Below are positions 41,306 to 51,450 of a stretch of DNA of 64,000 nucleotides, in pieces. The notes beneath the pieces are model-generated. The model had not been told where the DNA came from. It ran no database searches and worked only from the letters and a program-made list of their open reading frames with translations. This stretch comes from Methanobacterium petrolearium. Lineage in GTDB: Archaea > Methanobacteriota > Methanobacteria > Methanobacteriales > Methanobacteriaceae. Both the position numbers and the translations under genes were made by a program. The stretch lies in NCBI RefSeq assembly GCF_017873625.1, contig NZ_JAGGKL010000003.1:124001-188000 (forward strand), in the 5' to 3' direction. Position 1 is the first letter of the stretch. Each line of letters starts with the position of its first letter.

Positions 41306-42476
41306 AAATTGATGTTAAGGTATATCAACGGGCTATATTTTTGAAGATAGTCATGCAAAAAAAAGCCTATTTCACATGCTGCAGAATTTGTTGGTGTGAC
41401 TAAAGAAACTGGATTCAATTAGTTGAAAAATATAACAAAGAAGGTTTCAATGGTTTAATTCCCAAATATAGTGGTGGAAGACCTAGTTTATTAACAAATA
41501 AGGAATTAAAAGAGCTAAAAGAAATAATAATTAACTCAGAAAAGAATTATAGTATTCGTGAGGTTCAAAAATTAATTTATGACAAATATGAAGTCAATTA
41601 CTCTTATAAACAGGCTTGGGAGATATCTAAAAAGAAATTAAACTTAAATTATGGTAAACCATTCCCTATTTACAGTAAAAACCTCAAAAATGCTGAAGAA
41701 ATCTTAAAAAAACCTAAAAAATAGATTTAATGAATATTTGGCTTTTTTAGATTCAGTAGGCGTTCAAAACACAACAAACTCACGCAAAACACTGTATTTA
41801 CTTGGAATAAAGAACATCATTAAAAAAAATTAGAACAATTCAAATTAAATGGTACAGAATTACAAGGAGTGAATTGTAACTCTTATTTCGAGTTTTCACC
41901 TACAATCAAAGCACATGAACTTTCAAAAACAATCATAAAGATTCAAATAATGAATATGTCAATGATACTAGAATAAAATTACTAAATAAAGCTATTAATA
42001 ATTTTAATTTAACAAAAAAATATTAAAATCTGTTTTAATGGAAAAACGGATGAATGAAACTAAATTTAGAGAAAAAAACTATCCGTTACCTTGATAATAC
42101 AGGTTTAACTCAAAGCGAGAAAATCCAAAAAATCAGTGAACGTTGCAATAGATAAGAATTAACGAATATTCGCAAAATTGACAGAATTAAAAGAGAAAAT
42201 ATGCTAGAAAATATCAATAAATGAAATATAATCGATTATTTAAAGAAAGAAAAAAGATTATACATAGTTTTAGATAATTACAGGGTGCACAAAACTAAAT
42301 TAGTCCAAAAAGTAGCTGAAATTTTAAACATTAATTTAATATTCTTACCACCATATTCTCCAGATTTAAACCCAATCGAGGATGTTTGGAGAAAAATAAA
42401 AGGTACAGCATCAATAAACTATTTTAAAGACTCAAAAGAACTAAAAAATGCTTTAAAGAAATATTTAAAGAAATAA
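41305..42476 (+). pseudogene. Decayed IS630-family transposase
   Basis: An N-terminal helix-turn-helix region is recognisable across a frameshift, with VEKYNKEGFNGLIPKYSGGR following. The middle has SEKNYSIREVQKLIYDKYEV. The C-terminal catalytic part is in frame again at 42240-42476: YIVLDNYRVHKTK then LPPYSPDLNPIEDVWRKIKG, the second Asp and the Glu of the IS630/Tc1 DDE triad. Several stops break the gene. Inverted repeats could not be assigned. Confidence 0.8.
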
Positions 42477-42548
42477 TAAGGGAAAAATCCTTTTATGAAA
42501 ATTGGATTCAAAAATTCATATCAACAGTGCAAAATATTAAGTAATCAA

Positions 42549-43172
42549 CTATAATTTCTGTAATTCAATTATATGAATTGACCCAAAAAATTTATTTTCT
42601 TTTCCTGGCTTAAATTTAATACCTAATTTAGGCAAAAAAGGCACTGTTTCTTTGCCTAAGTAAATATTATTTTTAACTATAAATTTATTTTGTATCATTA
42701 AATTCAAATTCCAATCGAATATAGGTGTAATATGATCATTTTCATTATAAAAATCTCCAAATAAATTAAATTGACCATATACCATAAAAATAAACTTACT
42801 AAACCAAGACTCAACATTTGGAGTAGTTAAAATAAATGTTCCATTTGGTTTTAAAAGTCTATAAACTTCACGTATGAAATTCCATGGATTTTCAAGATGT
42901 TCAATTGTTTCTACTGAAATAACAAAATCGAACGTTTTATCCACCCAAGGAAGTTCTTCATTCGCATCAACTTTTAAGCATTCAATATTCTCAGGTATAA
43001 ATCTAGTTGGATCAATATCACCAGAACATACTTCAAATCCCATCTTACACAAATTGAAACTTAAATTCCCATAACCTGAGGCAATATCGAGTAACTTGCC
43101 CCTTTTTTTATTTTCCAACATGCTTAAAACTGTTTCATGAACTCCGGCAGCAGCACATCCTATTATCTCCAT
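42549..43172 (-). CDS. SAM-dependent class I methyltransferase
   Basis: 207 residues. SAM motif I is LLDIASGYGNLSFNLCKMG, the acidic motif GDIDP, and the late block DFVISVETIEHLENPWNFIREVYRLLKPNGTFILTTPN. It is the last gene of a minus-strand operon whose first gene is near 51.4 kb, with only four bases to the preceding GT4. GGAGTGAT lies upstream of the ATG. A glycan or lipid O-methyltransferase is likely. Confidence 0.87.
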   Translation of the reverse strand: MEIIGCAAAGVHETVLSMLENKKRGKLLDIASGYGNLSFNLCKMGFEVCSGDIDPTRFIPENIECLKVDANEELPWVDKTFDFVISVETIEHLENPWNFIREVYRLLKPNGTFILTTPNVESWFSKFIFMVYGQFNLFGDFYNENDHITPIFDWNLNLMIQNKFIVKNNIYLGKETVPFLPKLGIKFKPGKENKFFGSIHIIELQKL

Positions 43173-43176
43173 AAAA

Positions 43177-44343
43177 TCACTCCAATAATTTATTATAGAT
43201 AAATAAAGTATCTAAAGCTATTTTAGACCATTCTCGTTCTCTTTGAACATAATAACATCCATTTTTACCTAAATCCTTTGCCAATTTAGGATTATTTATT
43301 AGTTTAATCAAACTATCATAGATTTCGTCTGGATTTCTATCAGAAATTAGTATACCGTTAAAGTTAGGAATAATACTATCTTTAAGACCACCAACTTTAG
43401 TTGCAATTACAGGTTTTTGCATCGCCATCGCTTCAAGTGCTAAAATACAAGATGTTTCCTCTAACTCATTAATTGATACTGAAGGTATTACTACCACATC
43501 CGATGCTGCCATTAGAAGGGGCATGTCTTCATTTTCAACATTCCCTAAAAAAGATATCTTATCAAATATTTGTAATTTTTTACACAACTGAACTAAATCG
43601 TTTTTTAAGGATCCTTCACCAGCTAAAATCAAATTTGAATTAGGAAACTTATCTAATAATTTATTGAAAGCTTCAATTAAGTATATTTGACCATTATTGG
43701 GGACAAAAGATTTAGCATGAAAAATAACTAAGTCTTCTTTTAAAATTTTGAGTTTAGTTCTTGCAGTTTTTTTATCAATCCTAAAATCAAATTTTTTAGT
43801 ATCCACGCCATTTGAAACAAAAAAAATATTATCTTTCTGTGCATCATAATCTTTTATTATCATTTTTCTTAATTTAGAACCGACACAAATAATTGCATCC
43901 GCTTTATCAACTTCTTTTTTTTCTAACCATCGGAGAAGTTTATAATGAATAGAATTACTTTTTAATCTTTTTTGGGCAACAGATTCTTTTGAAGAAATAC
44001 CATGACATGTAATAACTTTTTTAACTTTAGTAAGAAAAAGAACATATATTAAATATGGACTTACGTTAAAGCCTTGTAGATGTATTATTTCATGATCTAT
44101 CTTTCTTATCTCATATGATAATCTTAATAATGCTAAAAACGGTAAAAAGTGATATATTTTCCTTTTTTTAATAATAATAACTTTAGATCTCCCTTTTTTT
44201 ATAACTTTTTTCTCATCACCAAATGAAATCATATTAAATTTTAATTCACTAAACTTGCTTAATTCATTAAATAAATTAACAGTATGTACTGAAACCCCTC
44301 CATTTATATTATTTGGCCATTTACCTAACATTAATACATTCAT
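43177..44343 (-). CDS. Glycosyltransferase family 4
   Basis: 388 residues. The N-terminus is MNVLMLGKWPNNINGGVSVH, with the glycine-rich NGGVS loop. ITCHGISSKESV, VSNGVDTKKFD and IPSVSINELEETSCILALEA (E-x7-E) give the GT4 pattern. Lies 12 bases after the GT-C gene. Confidence 0.9.
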   Translation of the reverse strand: MNVLMLGKWPNNINGGVSVHTVNLFNELSKFSELKFNMISFGDEKKVIKKGRSKVIIIKKRKIYHFLPFLALLRLSYEIRKIDHEIIHLQGFNVSPYLIYVLFLTKVKKVITCHGISSKESVAQKRLKSNSIHYKLLRWLEKKEVDKADAIICVGSKLRKMIIKDYDAQKDNIFFVSNGVDTKKFDFRIDKKTARTKLKILKEDLVIFHAKSFVPNNGQIYLIEAFNKLLDKFPNSNLILAGEGSLKNDLVQLCKKLQIFDKISFLGNVENEDMPLLMAASDVVVIPSVSINELEETSCILALEAMAMQKPVIATKVGGLKDSIIPNFNGILISDRNPDEIYDSLIKLINNPKLAKDLGKNGCYYVQREREWSKIALDTLFIYNKLLE

Positions 44344-44355
44344 TTTTTAACCCGA

Positions 44356-46245
44356 TTACTTATTTAGGTATATCTTTAAATTTCCATTATTGTAAAATTC
44401 AGTTGTATTAGTAGATAAATATTCATTGAAATCAGAATTAGGTTGGACGAGATCCATAAGTTTTTCAGGGCCATAAATTATTGTAAACCCTTTTTCAATA
44501 TCATATTGCCTTACCACTAATATGCCGCTTCTATAAGAAGATGGATTTGAAGGATCAAGATAATTTTTAGAATATGGTTCTCGATTGATGAATACAATAA
44601 ACTTTGAATTACCTTTTACATCGCTAATATTTGAATATTGGTATATAAAATTTGATGCATCTATTTCAGATGTAATTAATCCCGATCTAACAGCCATATC
44701 AGTTGAATATAAATTACTATTAGGATTAATAACTGGATTACTTATCAAAAGCAAAATTAAACTCGATACCATTATTATTTGTACATATTTTAATTTTTGG
44801 TTATCGGATATTTTAAAAAGAATATAAATACAAAAACCAGCCAATATAGATGAAAAAAACTCTATAAATGTAAACCATCTACTTGGAATACTTTGAGGGT
44901 ATACAATCGCCAACAAATAAGGAATGGGTATAAAAATTAGAGTTATAACAGCAAGATAAAAAGCATTAGTCTTATATGATAATTTTGTATTTTTAAATTT
45001 AGCATAATTAGCCAATATGTAAAGTGATCCCATAATCGAGAGCATTATTAATAAAATAAATCCTAGATCAGAAAAAATTAAACTCCACTTATTTATATAT
45101 GGAGATATAGTTGCAACTGATACTGAAGTGTAATCTGAAATTTCAAAAGCCTTTTTTATTGATAGAATAGAATAAGAAAATAAATTATTAGCACTAATAT
45201 CACTTGGTTTCATCCACCAACTAACTGTTACCACTAAAAGCAATAAAATAGATGTTAAAGTTACTTTTTCTTTATTAAAATGAGTTTTTGATGTAATTAA
45301 AATTATCATCAAAGCAACAATTAATATTACTGGAGTCATTGGATGAACAAATATAAGTGCTAATAAGGATATTAAAAGGATTATTGTACGATTAACTGAA
45401 CGAACTTCTTTATTAAATATTAAAAAAATTGTTAAAACAAATAGAACTATTGAGAATGTCCCTGGAAAGTAAAAATATTTGGATTGTGAAACATAAGGTG
45501 CAAATGAAATTAACAAAGTTGAAATTAAAGCAGTTTTTGAGTTGAAAATTTTTTTTGTTAATAAAAAAACAAATAATGGAACAATAATTTGAACTATTAA
45601 CAAAATAAATTGAATTTCTTTAAAGCTACTGATTTTACCTAATTCAATAATATAAATAAATAATAAATGGAACACTGGATAATTAACATATTGGCCTTCT
45701 CCTACAATAAATCCTGCGTTTAAAGAATTTTTAATGAATTCGATATGATAAGGGGCATCATTTCCATAGGAATCTGGAAAAAGGAAAAGAAACGAAGAAA
45801 AGACTACAATATTTACAAATAGTATTTCGAATAAAATTATTTTTTCATTTATTATCGATAATTTGTTAATTAATAAGATTTGTGATAATATAATAACTGA
45901 AATTAAAAATACAACAATGAAAAATTCCCAGGGCAAATAATATTGTTCTAATGAGACTGAAAATATGTAGATTAACAAAACACATAAAAAAATGTATAAA
46001 ATTATTGATATCTTAAGTAAATGTGACGAATTACCAATATTATTATTTTCATTATCTAATTTTATATATTTAAATTTTTGACTTAATAATAAAGACCCTA
46101 AAGCCCCAATCAAAAAAATTATTCCAACATATTCTTTATTATAATTATAAATGATTGATAAAATAGTTGCTGACAACCCCCCAATAATATAGATAGTTAA
46201 AAACAATTTAAATATCATTTTAGGATTAGTAAGAAACTTTTTCAT
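44356..46245 (-). CDS. Polytopic GT-C-like glycosyltransferase
   Basis: 629 residues with 12 or more predicted membrane segments and an extracytoplasmic C-terminal part of about 110 residues (DASNFIYQYSNISDVKGNSK onward). A DSYGNDAPYHIEFIKNSL motif after an early membrane helix resembles the acidic catalytic loop of lipid-dependent GT-C enzymes. It would use a polyprenyl-phosphate sugar on the outer face. Not assignable to a named family from sequence alone. Very AT-rich. Confidence 0.65.
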   Translation of the reverse strand: MKKFLTNPKMIFKLFLTIYIIGGLSATILSIIYNYNKEYVGIIFLIGALGSLLLSQKFKYIKLDNENNNIGNSSHLLKISIILYIFLCVLLIYIFSVSLEQYYLPWEFFIVVFLISVIILSQILLINKLSIINEKIILFEILFVNIVVFSSFLFLFPDSYGNDAPYHIEFIKNSLNAGFIVGEGQYVNYPVFHLLFIYIIELGKISSFKEIQFILLIVQIIVPLFVFLLTKKIFNSKTALISTLLISFAPYVSQSKYFYFPGTFSIVLFVLTIFLIFNKEVRSVNRTIILLISLLALIFVHPMTPVILIVALMIILITSKTHFNKEKVTLTSILLLLVVTVSWWMKPSDISANNLFSYSILSIKKAFEISDYTSVSVATISPYINKWSLIFSDLGFILLIMLSIMGSLYILANYAKFKNTKLSYKTNAFYLAVITLIFIPIPYLLAIVYPQSIPSRWFTFIEFFSSILAGFCIYILFKISDNQKLKYVQIIMVSSLILLLISNPVINPNSNLYSTDMAVRSGLITSEIDASNFIYQYSNISDVKGNSKFIVFINREPYSKNYLDPSNPSSYRSGILVVRQYDIEKGFTIIYGPEKLMDLVQPNSDFNEYLSTNTTEFYNNGNLKIYLNK

Positions 46246-46261
46246 CTTCTACGTCCTTCAT

Positions 46262-47146
46262 TTACCTTTTAAAATATTTTATTATTTGTTTTAATCGATT
46301 TTTACCATAATATTCTCTGATTTCCTTGTCATGAAATTTTTCTTCATGTTTTAATGTGGCTAATAAAAATCCCAACAACATTGGTAAAAATTGATAGTAT
46401 GGTGGAATCTTTCTAGAATTTTCGAATGCGTTTAGCATAGCAATTAAAGGATGATAACCAAGAATATACATATATCTACCTTTCAACTTTGAACCTTCCC
46501 AAACGCCAATTTTCGATCCACCCAACCGATTCTTCCTAAAATAAGTTTTATTTACTACTTTCACATTCCATCCCCTATTTAACGCTTTTATTAATAGTAT
46601 TGTGTCTGGAGACGGTGCCAATGGATAACCCCCAAACTTTTCAAAAAAATCAACTCTATACAATCTTATATCATTAAAATTGCTTAAAATATTGTTATAT
46701 GATTTTTTTATAATAAATTCATTACCATTTCGAACTAATTTTTGAATTCCACATGTTATTGCTAATTTTCCATCATTAATCATTTCTTTTGACAAAATTT
46801 CAAAATAATCTTCACTTAAGATAGGCGTTGCGTCAGTTTTACCAATTAACGAGTATTTAATGTTATAATCTATGCATGTCTTCTTTAATAATTCATAACC
46901 TTCATTAATAGCTTCAGAAAAATTCAAATGTCCATAACCATTCTCAAAGAAAACTTTTTGTTTAGTAACAATAATCCAATCATATTCTTTGGCCAGTTCA
47001 TTCAGTAAATAAAAAGTATTATCCTCACTGCCACTATCAACAATTACCCAACATACAGGTCTTTTCGTTTGGTTAAAAACCGTCTCTTTTAAAGTATGAA
47101 TATTTTTTTCTTCATCTTTAAGTGGGGTAATCAAAACATAATTCAT
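46262..47146 (-). CDS. Glycosyltransferase family 2
   Basis: 294 residues. The GT-A fold begins MNYVLITPLKDEEKNIHTLK and VIVDSGSEDNTFYLL. The metal-binding region reads LIGKTDATP in place of a DxD. A hydrophobic stretch near the C-terminus (YYQFLPMLLGFLLATL) could contact the membrane. Its ATG overlaps the stop of the HPr-kinase-like gene by four bases (ATGA). Confidence 0.85.
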   Translation of the reverse strand: MNYVLITPLKDEEKNIHTLKETVFNQTKRPVCWVIVDSGSEDNTFYLLNELAKEYDWIIVTKQKVFFENGYGHLNFSEAINEGYELLKKTCIDYNIKYSLIGKTDATPILSEDYFEILSKEMINDGKLAITCGIQKLVRNGNEFIIKKSYNNILSNFNDIRLYRVDFFEKFGGYPLAPSPDTILLIKALNRGWNVKVVNKTYFRKNRLGGSKIGVWEGSKLKGRYMYILGYHPLIAMLNAFENSRKIPPYYQFLPMLLGFLLATLKHEEKFHDKEIREYYGKNRLKQIIKYFKR

Positions 47147-48216
47147 TGAAAATCCTCTATCATTGTGAATATTTTCTTAAGCGTTGTCTCATTATATTTT
47201 TCAGGAATATTGATCTCATATAACGTAATATTTTTAAATGATTCATATAAATTATTCTCAAGATTAACCCAATATTCGGCTATATTTCCACTATTAAATA
47301 TATACGAATAGGCCAATAAATAATTAGGAAAATTATTTTTGCCAACAATCGATGAAAGAGATGAATTATACATTTCTCCTTTATTATTATTTATTATACT
47401 AGTTAAAATCTGGTGATTTTCATCCTGTTTAATAGTAGGTTCCGCTTTATTCTTAAATCTCTTGAGTAAGAATCCCTTATTAAATATAAAAGATTGATTT
47501 TCCCAAAATTCGGCTGATTTTTTATACTTAAATGATTGATAAAGGAATTTAAATTTATCTGTAAAACTTAATTCTTCTCTACCAACACCCACGGTATATT
47601 CAAATAATTGAGGATAAACAGGAAAACTAAATGCCTTTTTTCTATCCAAATCTAGAATAACCTTGTCATCTCCCAAAATTCTATACCCTCTTTTAAGACC
47701 CTCTAATATGATAGTTGTCTTAAGACTTCCTTCAGTACCAAAAAATAGCTCAGAATTATTATTCATTGATATAGATCCCGCATGTGCCAAAAAATAACCT
47801 TTAAATCCTAATAGTAATTCTATCACTGGTTTTAATACAACTTCAAATGCTAAAGCATCTGCAAAAATGTATTTATAAATCCCTTTAATATTTCCATTAA
47901 AATTAATGGTAACGGGAGGTTCTTCTAAACCTTCAATTTCCAATTTCCAATTAGCAGAGTTCCCATAATCCTCAACGTACAAGTAATTTTCATTAATATG
48001 ATACTTATGATCAACCAAATAATTCTCTTTAAATTTGGGTTTAAAATCACCTATATTCATACAAATATCTACATCTTTTCCAATATGATCAACTTCGAAA
48101 TAAGAAAGCGGATTATTTAAAGAAGTGGCGCCAAATAATGTCCCTTTTTCATTGTTTATTTCTAAGTTAATTAAACCATGAATAGAAAAATGTTTAGTTA
48201 AATTTTGATTTTTCAT
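47143..48216 (-). CDS. HPr-kinase-like protein with a degenerate P-loop
   Basis: 357 residues. The C-terminal HPrK/PEPCK-like region begins YFLAHAGSISM (residues 141-151). The P-loop is GTEGSLKT (160-167), keeping Lys166 and Thr167 but with Leu in place of the second Gly. GDDKVILDL (182-190) supplies the expected acidic pair. The N-terminal about 130 residues form a beta-rich domain shared with the next gene. Such stand-alone relatives occur in RiPP and glycan clusters, where some phosphorylate a peptide or sugar. The target here is unknown. GATGGGATCAC precedes the ATG. Confidence 0.65.
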   Translation of the reverse strand: MKNQNLTKHFSIHGLINLEINNEKGTLFGATSLNNPLSYFEVDHIGKDVDICMNIGDFKPKFKENYLVDHKYHINENYLYVEDYGNSANWKLEIEGLEEPPVTINFNGNIKGIYKYIFADALAFEVVLKPVIELLLGFKGYFLAHAGSISMNNNSELFFGTEGSLKTTIILEGLKRGYRILGDDKVILDLDRKKAFSFPVYPQLFEYTVGVGREELSFTDKFKFLYQSFKYKKSAEFWENQSFIFNKGFLLKRFKNKAEPTIKQDENHQILTSIINNNKGEMYNSSLSSIVGKNNFPNYLLAYSYIFNSGNIAEYWVNLENNLYESFKNITLYEINIPEKYNETTLKKIFTMIEDFQ

Positions 48217-48225
48217 GTGATCCCA

Positions 48226-49272
48226 TCAAATAATTTCATCTATTTTTTTTAGAAGCTCATCAAAGCTGTAATGACCATCAGTTAATATTTCATAAAAATT
48301 GATGTTTTCAGATAAATTCTGGTCTAAAATTTCTAAATATAAATCCCAGTGTTTTGAAAATTTTTTTCCAGGGAAAATATAAGAATATATTTCAATATAC
48401 TGATTAAAAAAAGGAAATTCCAACATTTGGTTATAAAATATTTTTTTAAGTGCCCTTTCACGTTCAATTTTTTTAATAATTAGTTGATTTTCTCCTCGTT
48501 CGATCGGTTTAATTATAAAAACTGTGCTCAGAGAAGAATGTGAAGTTAAATCACTGATTCTTTGCGGATTTATCTTTGTGAAAAATTTCGCATAGCCCCT
48601 ACTCAATTTATAAACAAAATTCTTGAAAGTTATAGATAGTTTTTCGGTTTTTTTTAAGTTTTTGAGAATAATCTCCGATAAATTATATGTAAAAAGGCTT
48701 AATGAAGTTGGAAAACCGAAAATAATACCATTTTTCAGCATGAGATAATTATCGCTTAAAAAGTTATAATCATGATTTAATGACTCTAAAGCAAGTGAAG
48801 TTTTACCTCCACCTCCTCGTGCGGAAAAAATTACGGCTTTACCGTTTTTACTAATTCCCGATGCATGAATCAACGAATAAGATTTCTGTAAAAGTTTCCA
48901 CTGGATTAAAAAATCGATTACATTCCCTGTAATGAAAATTCTGCCGGATGTATTGAAATCAATATTAACCGTGGTTGTTTTTTTATCCCATCCAATAACT
49001 TCAAAACTCCAATCTGCACCCTTATACGACTCTTTTTTTACATGAAAATAATCAGACCCAATATAATATTTACTATAACCTACAACATACTTGTCTTCAG
49101 TTTTAGGGGTGAAATTACCTAATTTTATGACAAGATCAACTTTTTCAGGCATTTCAACTACTTCAAAATTTTGATAATGTTTATAGAAAGTATCAAATAA
49201 CTTTAAATTAGTATTATCTATAACTATAAAATTCAAAACGCCTTGTGCTGAAAAATATCTCTGGTTTCCCAA
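48226..49272 (-). CDS. HPr-kinase-like protein
   Basis: 348 residues from TTG at 49272, with AGGTGT upstream. The same two-part layout as its neighbour: a beta-rich N-terminus, then SLIHASGISKNGKAVIFSAR and a good P-loop RGGGGKTS (152-159), with Asp174 in FLSDNYLML. It is a paralogue of 47143-48216 and a more distant relative of the lasso-locus kinase at 60985. It probably binds and hydrolyses ATP; substrate unknown. Lies two bases after the PssDE-type gene. Confidence 0.72.
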   Translation of the reverse strand: MGNQRYFSAQGVLNFIVIDNTNLKLFDTFYKHYQNFEVVEMPEKVDLVIKLGNFTPKTEDKYVVGYSKYYIGSDYFHVKKESYKGADWSFEVIGWDKKTTTVNIDFNTSGRIFITGNVIDFLIQWKLLQKSYSLIHASGISKNGKAVIFSARGGGGKTSLALESLNHDYNFLSDNYLMLKNGIIFGFPTSLSLFTYNLSEIILKNLKKTEKLSITFKNFVYKLSRGYAKFFTKINPQRISDLTSHSSLSTVFIIKPIERGENQLIIKKIERERALKKIFYNQMLEFPFFNQYIEIYSYIFPGKKFSKHWDLYLEILDQNLSENINFYEILTDGHYSFDELLKKIDEII

Positions 49273-49274
49273 AA

Positions 49275-50285
49275 TTACACCTGCAAATTTGATTTCAATG
49301 CTTCCTTAAGATAATTTAAAAAATTTGATTGATTACTATCTTTAAAAGTTGTTCTTTGACTAAGTTTGTCAATATTTATTATAAAATTATATATATCCTT
49401 TTCACTACAAGCTACATGTGCGATAGATGATTTGTTCAGAACTTTTGCAAATTCGAGTTGATGATCATCAATAAGTTCATTGTATTTTTCAAGTCTTGGA
49501 AAAACAATTAAATTATCATTATTTTCCAAAATGTTTATAACGTTTCCTACTCCTGCATGAGAAACAACAATCTTTGCTTGCTGATTCATCATATTAAATT
49601 CATCTAAATCCGAGGTGAAATCCAAATAATCGGCATTTTTTGGCGTGTAATCTGTTCTCCCCAATTGTATTATAACTTTTTCAGGAATAACCTTTGCCAA
49701 ATCATCCATAATCTTAACTAAGCGCGGAAAAGATGCAGTTCCCACCGTTACGAATATGAAGTTGTTCTTAGATTTATTTTCATCAATTTCTATCGTTTCA
49801 AGGATGTTTCCCTTAAATATTGCGTCTTTATATTTTTTAGCCAAAAATTCCCATTGTACTATGAACAAGTTGGCAATATGAAGTAATATTTTCCCAGTTC
49901 CAGACAGTTCGGTTACCCTTGTTAAAGTTTCAACAAAGATAGTTCTTATCCTTAATATTTTAGCGATTAAAAAAGCAGGAATCGCTATTTCAGATCCTGT
50001 AGATAAAATAAGGTCTGGTCTTTCCTTTATAAGTATTATGAACTCATTGAATGATAAATAAATCATTGCATAAATTATAAACAGAAATTTGAGTGGTTTG
50101 CTTTGATCTACCCTTTTTATTAGAAAGTTCTTAACATAATATATTTTTTTAATCCTAGGGATATCTAAAGTGAAAGCTTCATCGTGAGTTATTAAAATTA
50201 TGTCATCATGAACTTCAGATGCAGAAATTAGCTTCAAACCCTCAATTAAATGTCCACCTGGTGAACATACTAAACATATTTTCAT
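49275..50285 (-). CDS. Fused Alg14/PssD-Alg13/PssE-type glycosyltransferase
   Basis: 336 residues from the ATG at 50285, which overlaps the upstream stop by four bases (ATGA). The longer open frame adds 16 unrelated residues. The N-terminal half MKICLVCSPGGHLIEGL, DLILSTGSEIAIPAFLIAK and FVETLTRVTELSGTG is PssD/Alg14, the membrane-bound acceptor part. The C-terminal half FIFVTVGTASFPRLVK, VSHAGVGNVI and FPRLEKYNELIDDHQLEFA is PssE/Alg13, the nucleotide-sugar-binding part. In most organisms the halves are separate proteins; here they are one chain. It likely adds a second sugar to a lipid carrier. Confidence 0.85.
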   Translation of the reverse strand: MKICLVCSPGGHLIEGLKLISASEVHDDIILITHDEAFTLDIPRIKKIYYVKNFLIKRVDQSKPLKFLFIIYAMIYLSFNEFIILIKERPDLILSTGSEIAIPAFLIAKILRIRTIFVETLTRVTELSGTGKILLHIANLFIVQWEFLAKKYKDAIFKGNILETIEIDENKSKNNFIFVTVGTASFPRLVKIMDDLAKVIPEKVIIQLGRTDYTPKNADYLDFTSDLDEFNMMNQQAKIVVSHAGVGNVINILENNDNLIVFPRLEKYNELIDDHQLEFAKVLNKSSIAHVACSEKDIYNFIINIDKLSQRTTFKDSNQSNFLNYLKEALKSNLQV

Positions 50286-51418
50286 AACAATCGTTCTAAA
50301 ATATTTTCTAGTCTTTTTGTTTGCATTTCCCAATTGTAATTCAATTTAACGATCCTTCTTCCATTTTTTCCCAATTTTCTTGCTAAATTATGATTTTCAT
50401 AGAGTAATTTAATCATATTTGCATAATCATTTTCATCAGAAACATATAAAATATCTTCTAAGAATTGGTTTGTCAATGAATCAAGTTTTGTGGATATCAC
50501 AGGTTTTTCACATGCCATATACTCAAATAACTTAATAGGTAGTGCGTTATGAGCAATACCATCTAAATGAAAAGGTATAATTCCTACATCCATTGCCGAT
50601 ATATATTTAGGAACTTGTGAATAAGGAATCATCCCAGCAAATATCACCCGATCAGACACCCCACATTTAACGGCTAGTTCCTTTGTTTCTTTAAACCTAC
50701 CTTCTCTTCCCACAATTAATAATTTGATTTCTGGATCCAAAAATTTAATCGCTTTAAAAACAGGTTTAAAATCTACCCATTCTCTTAACACCCCAACATA
50801 TCCTATTATAAACCCATCTAACCCTAATTCTTTTTTAAAATTTTTGTAATATGAAAATTCTTGGGTGTCAACCCCATTTGGTATTATATTAACCTTTTGT
50901 TTTTGTATGTGATTGTTATTCCTGAGCTCTGGTGTTGTCAAAGTCACAGCTTCAGAAATTCTAATGCATTTTTTTAGGTAATAATCACCCATAAGTCCAC
51001 CAATTGGCCTTAAAAATCTAGGTATCTGTGGTGATTTTCGTATCATCCCCGGTAAATCATCAGCAAGATCAAATACTGTTTTGAAATATTTTGACATTCT
51101 ATATCCTGTAATTAAACTATTATAATTGAAGTGAACATCAAAATCTTCTTTTGAAAGTTCTTTTATCTTCTTTGTAAACAAGAGTTCTTGTAAGAAAGGC
51201 ATGACCTTTCTATCAGTCAAATAGTGATAATCAATTTTATAAAATATATCATCAAAACCAGATGAATAAAGTTCCAGATCACCTTGTTCTCCCTTCCACC
51301 AATCATTTACACTAAGAACAGAGACATCGTGATTTTTGGATAAATACTTCACAAATTGATGGGGCCTGTTATGTTGAGATTTCTTCAAATCAACTACTGA
51401 TGTTATAATAATTTTCAT
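50282..51418 (-). CDS. Glycosyltransferase family 4
   Basis: 378 residues. MKIIITSVVDLKKSQHNRPH is followed by FDLADDLPGMIRKSP, IIPNGVDTQEF, IGYVGVLREWVDF and IPFHLDGIAHNALPIKLFEY, then MACEKPVIST. It is the first intact gene of this minus-strand operon and is translationally coupled to the PssDE fusion. Sugar unknown. Confidence 0.87.
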   Translation of the reverse strand: MKIIITSVVDLKKSQHNRPHQFVKYLSKNHDVSVLSVNDWWKGEQGDLELYSSGFDDIFYKIDYHYLTDRKVMPFLQELLFTKKIKELSKEDFDVHFNYNSLITGYRMSKYFKTVFDLADDLPGMIRKSPQIPRFLRPIGGLMGDYYLKKCIRISEAVTLTTPELRNNNHIQKQKVNIIPNGVDTQEFSYYKNFKKELGLDGFIIGYVGVLREWVDFKPVFKAIKFLDPEIKLLIVGREGRFKETKELAVKCGVSDRVIFAGMIPYSQVPKYISAMDVGIIPFHLDGIAHNALPIKLFEYMACEKPVISTKLDSLTNQFLEDILYVSDENDYANMIKLLYENHNLARKLGKNGRRIVKLNYNWEMQTKRLENILERLL

Positions 51419-51450
51419 TACCGTAACCTTACTGATTTCTGATTGTTATT

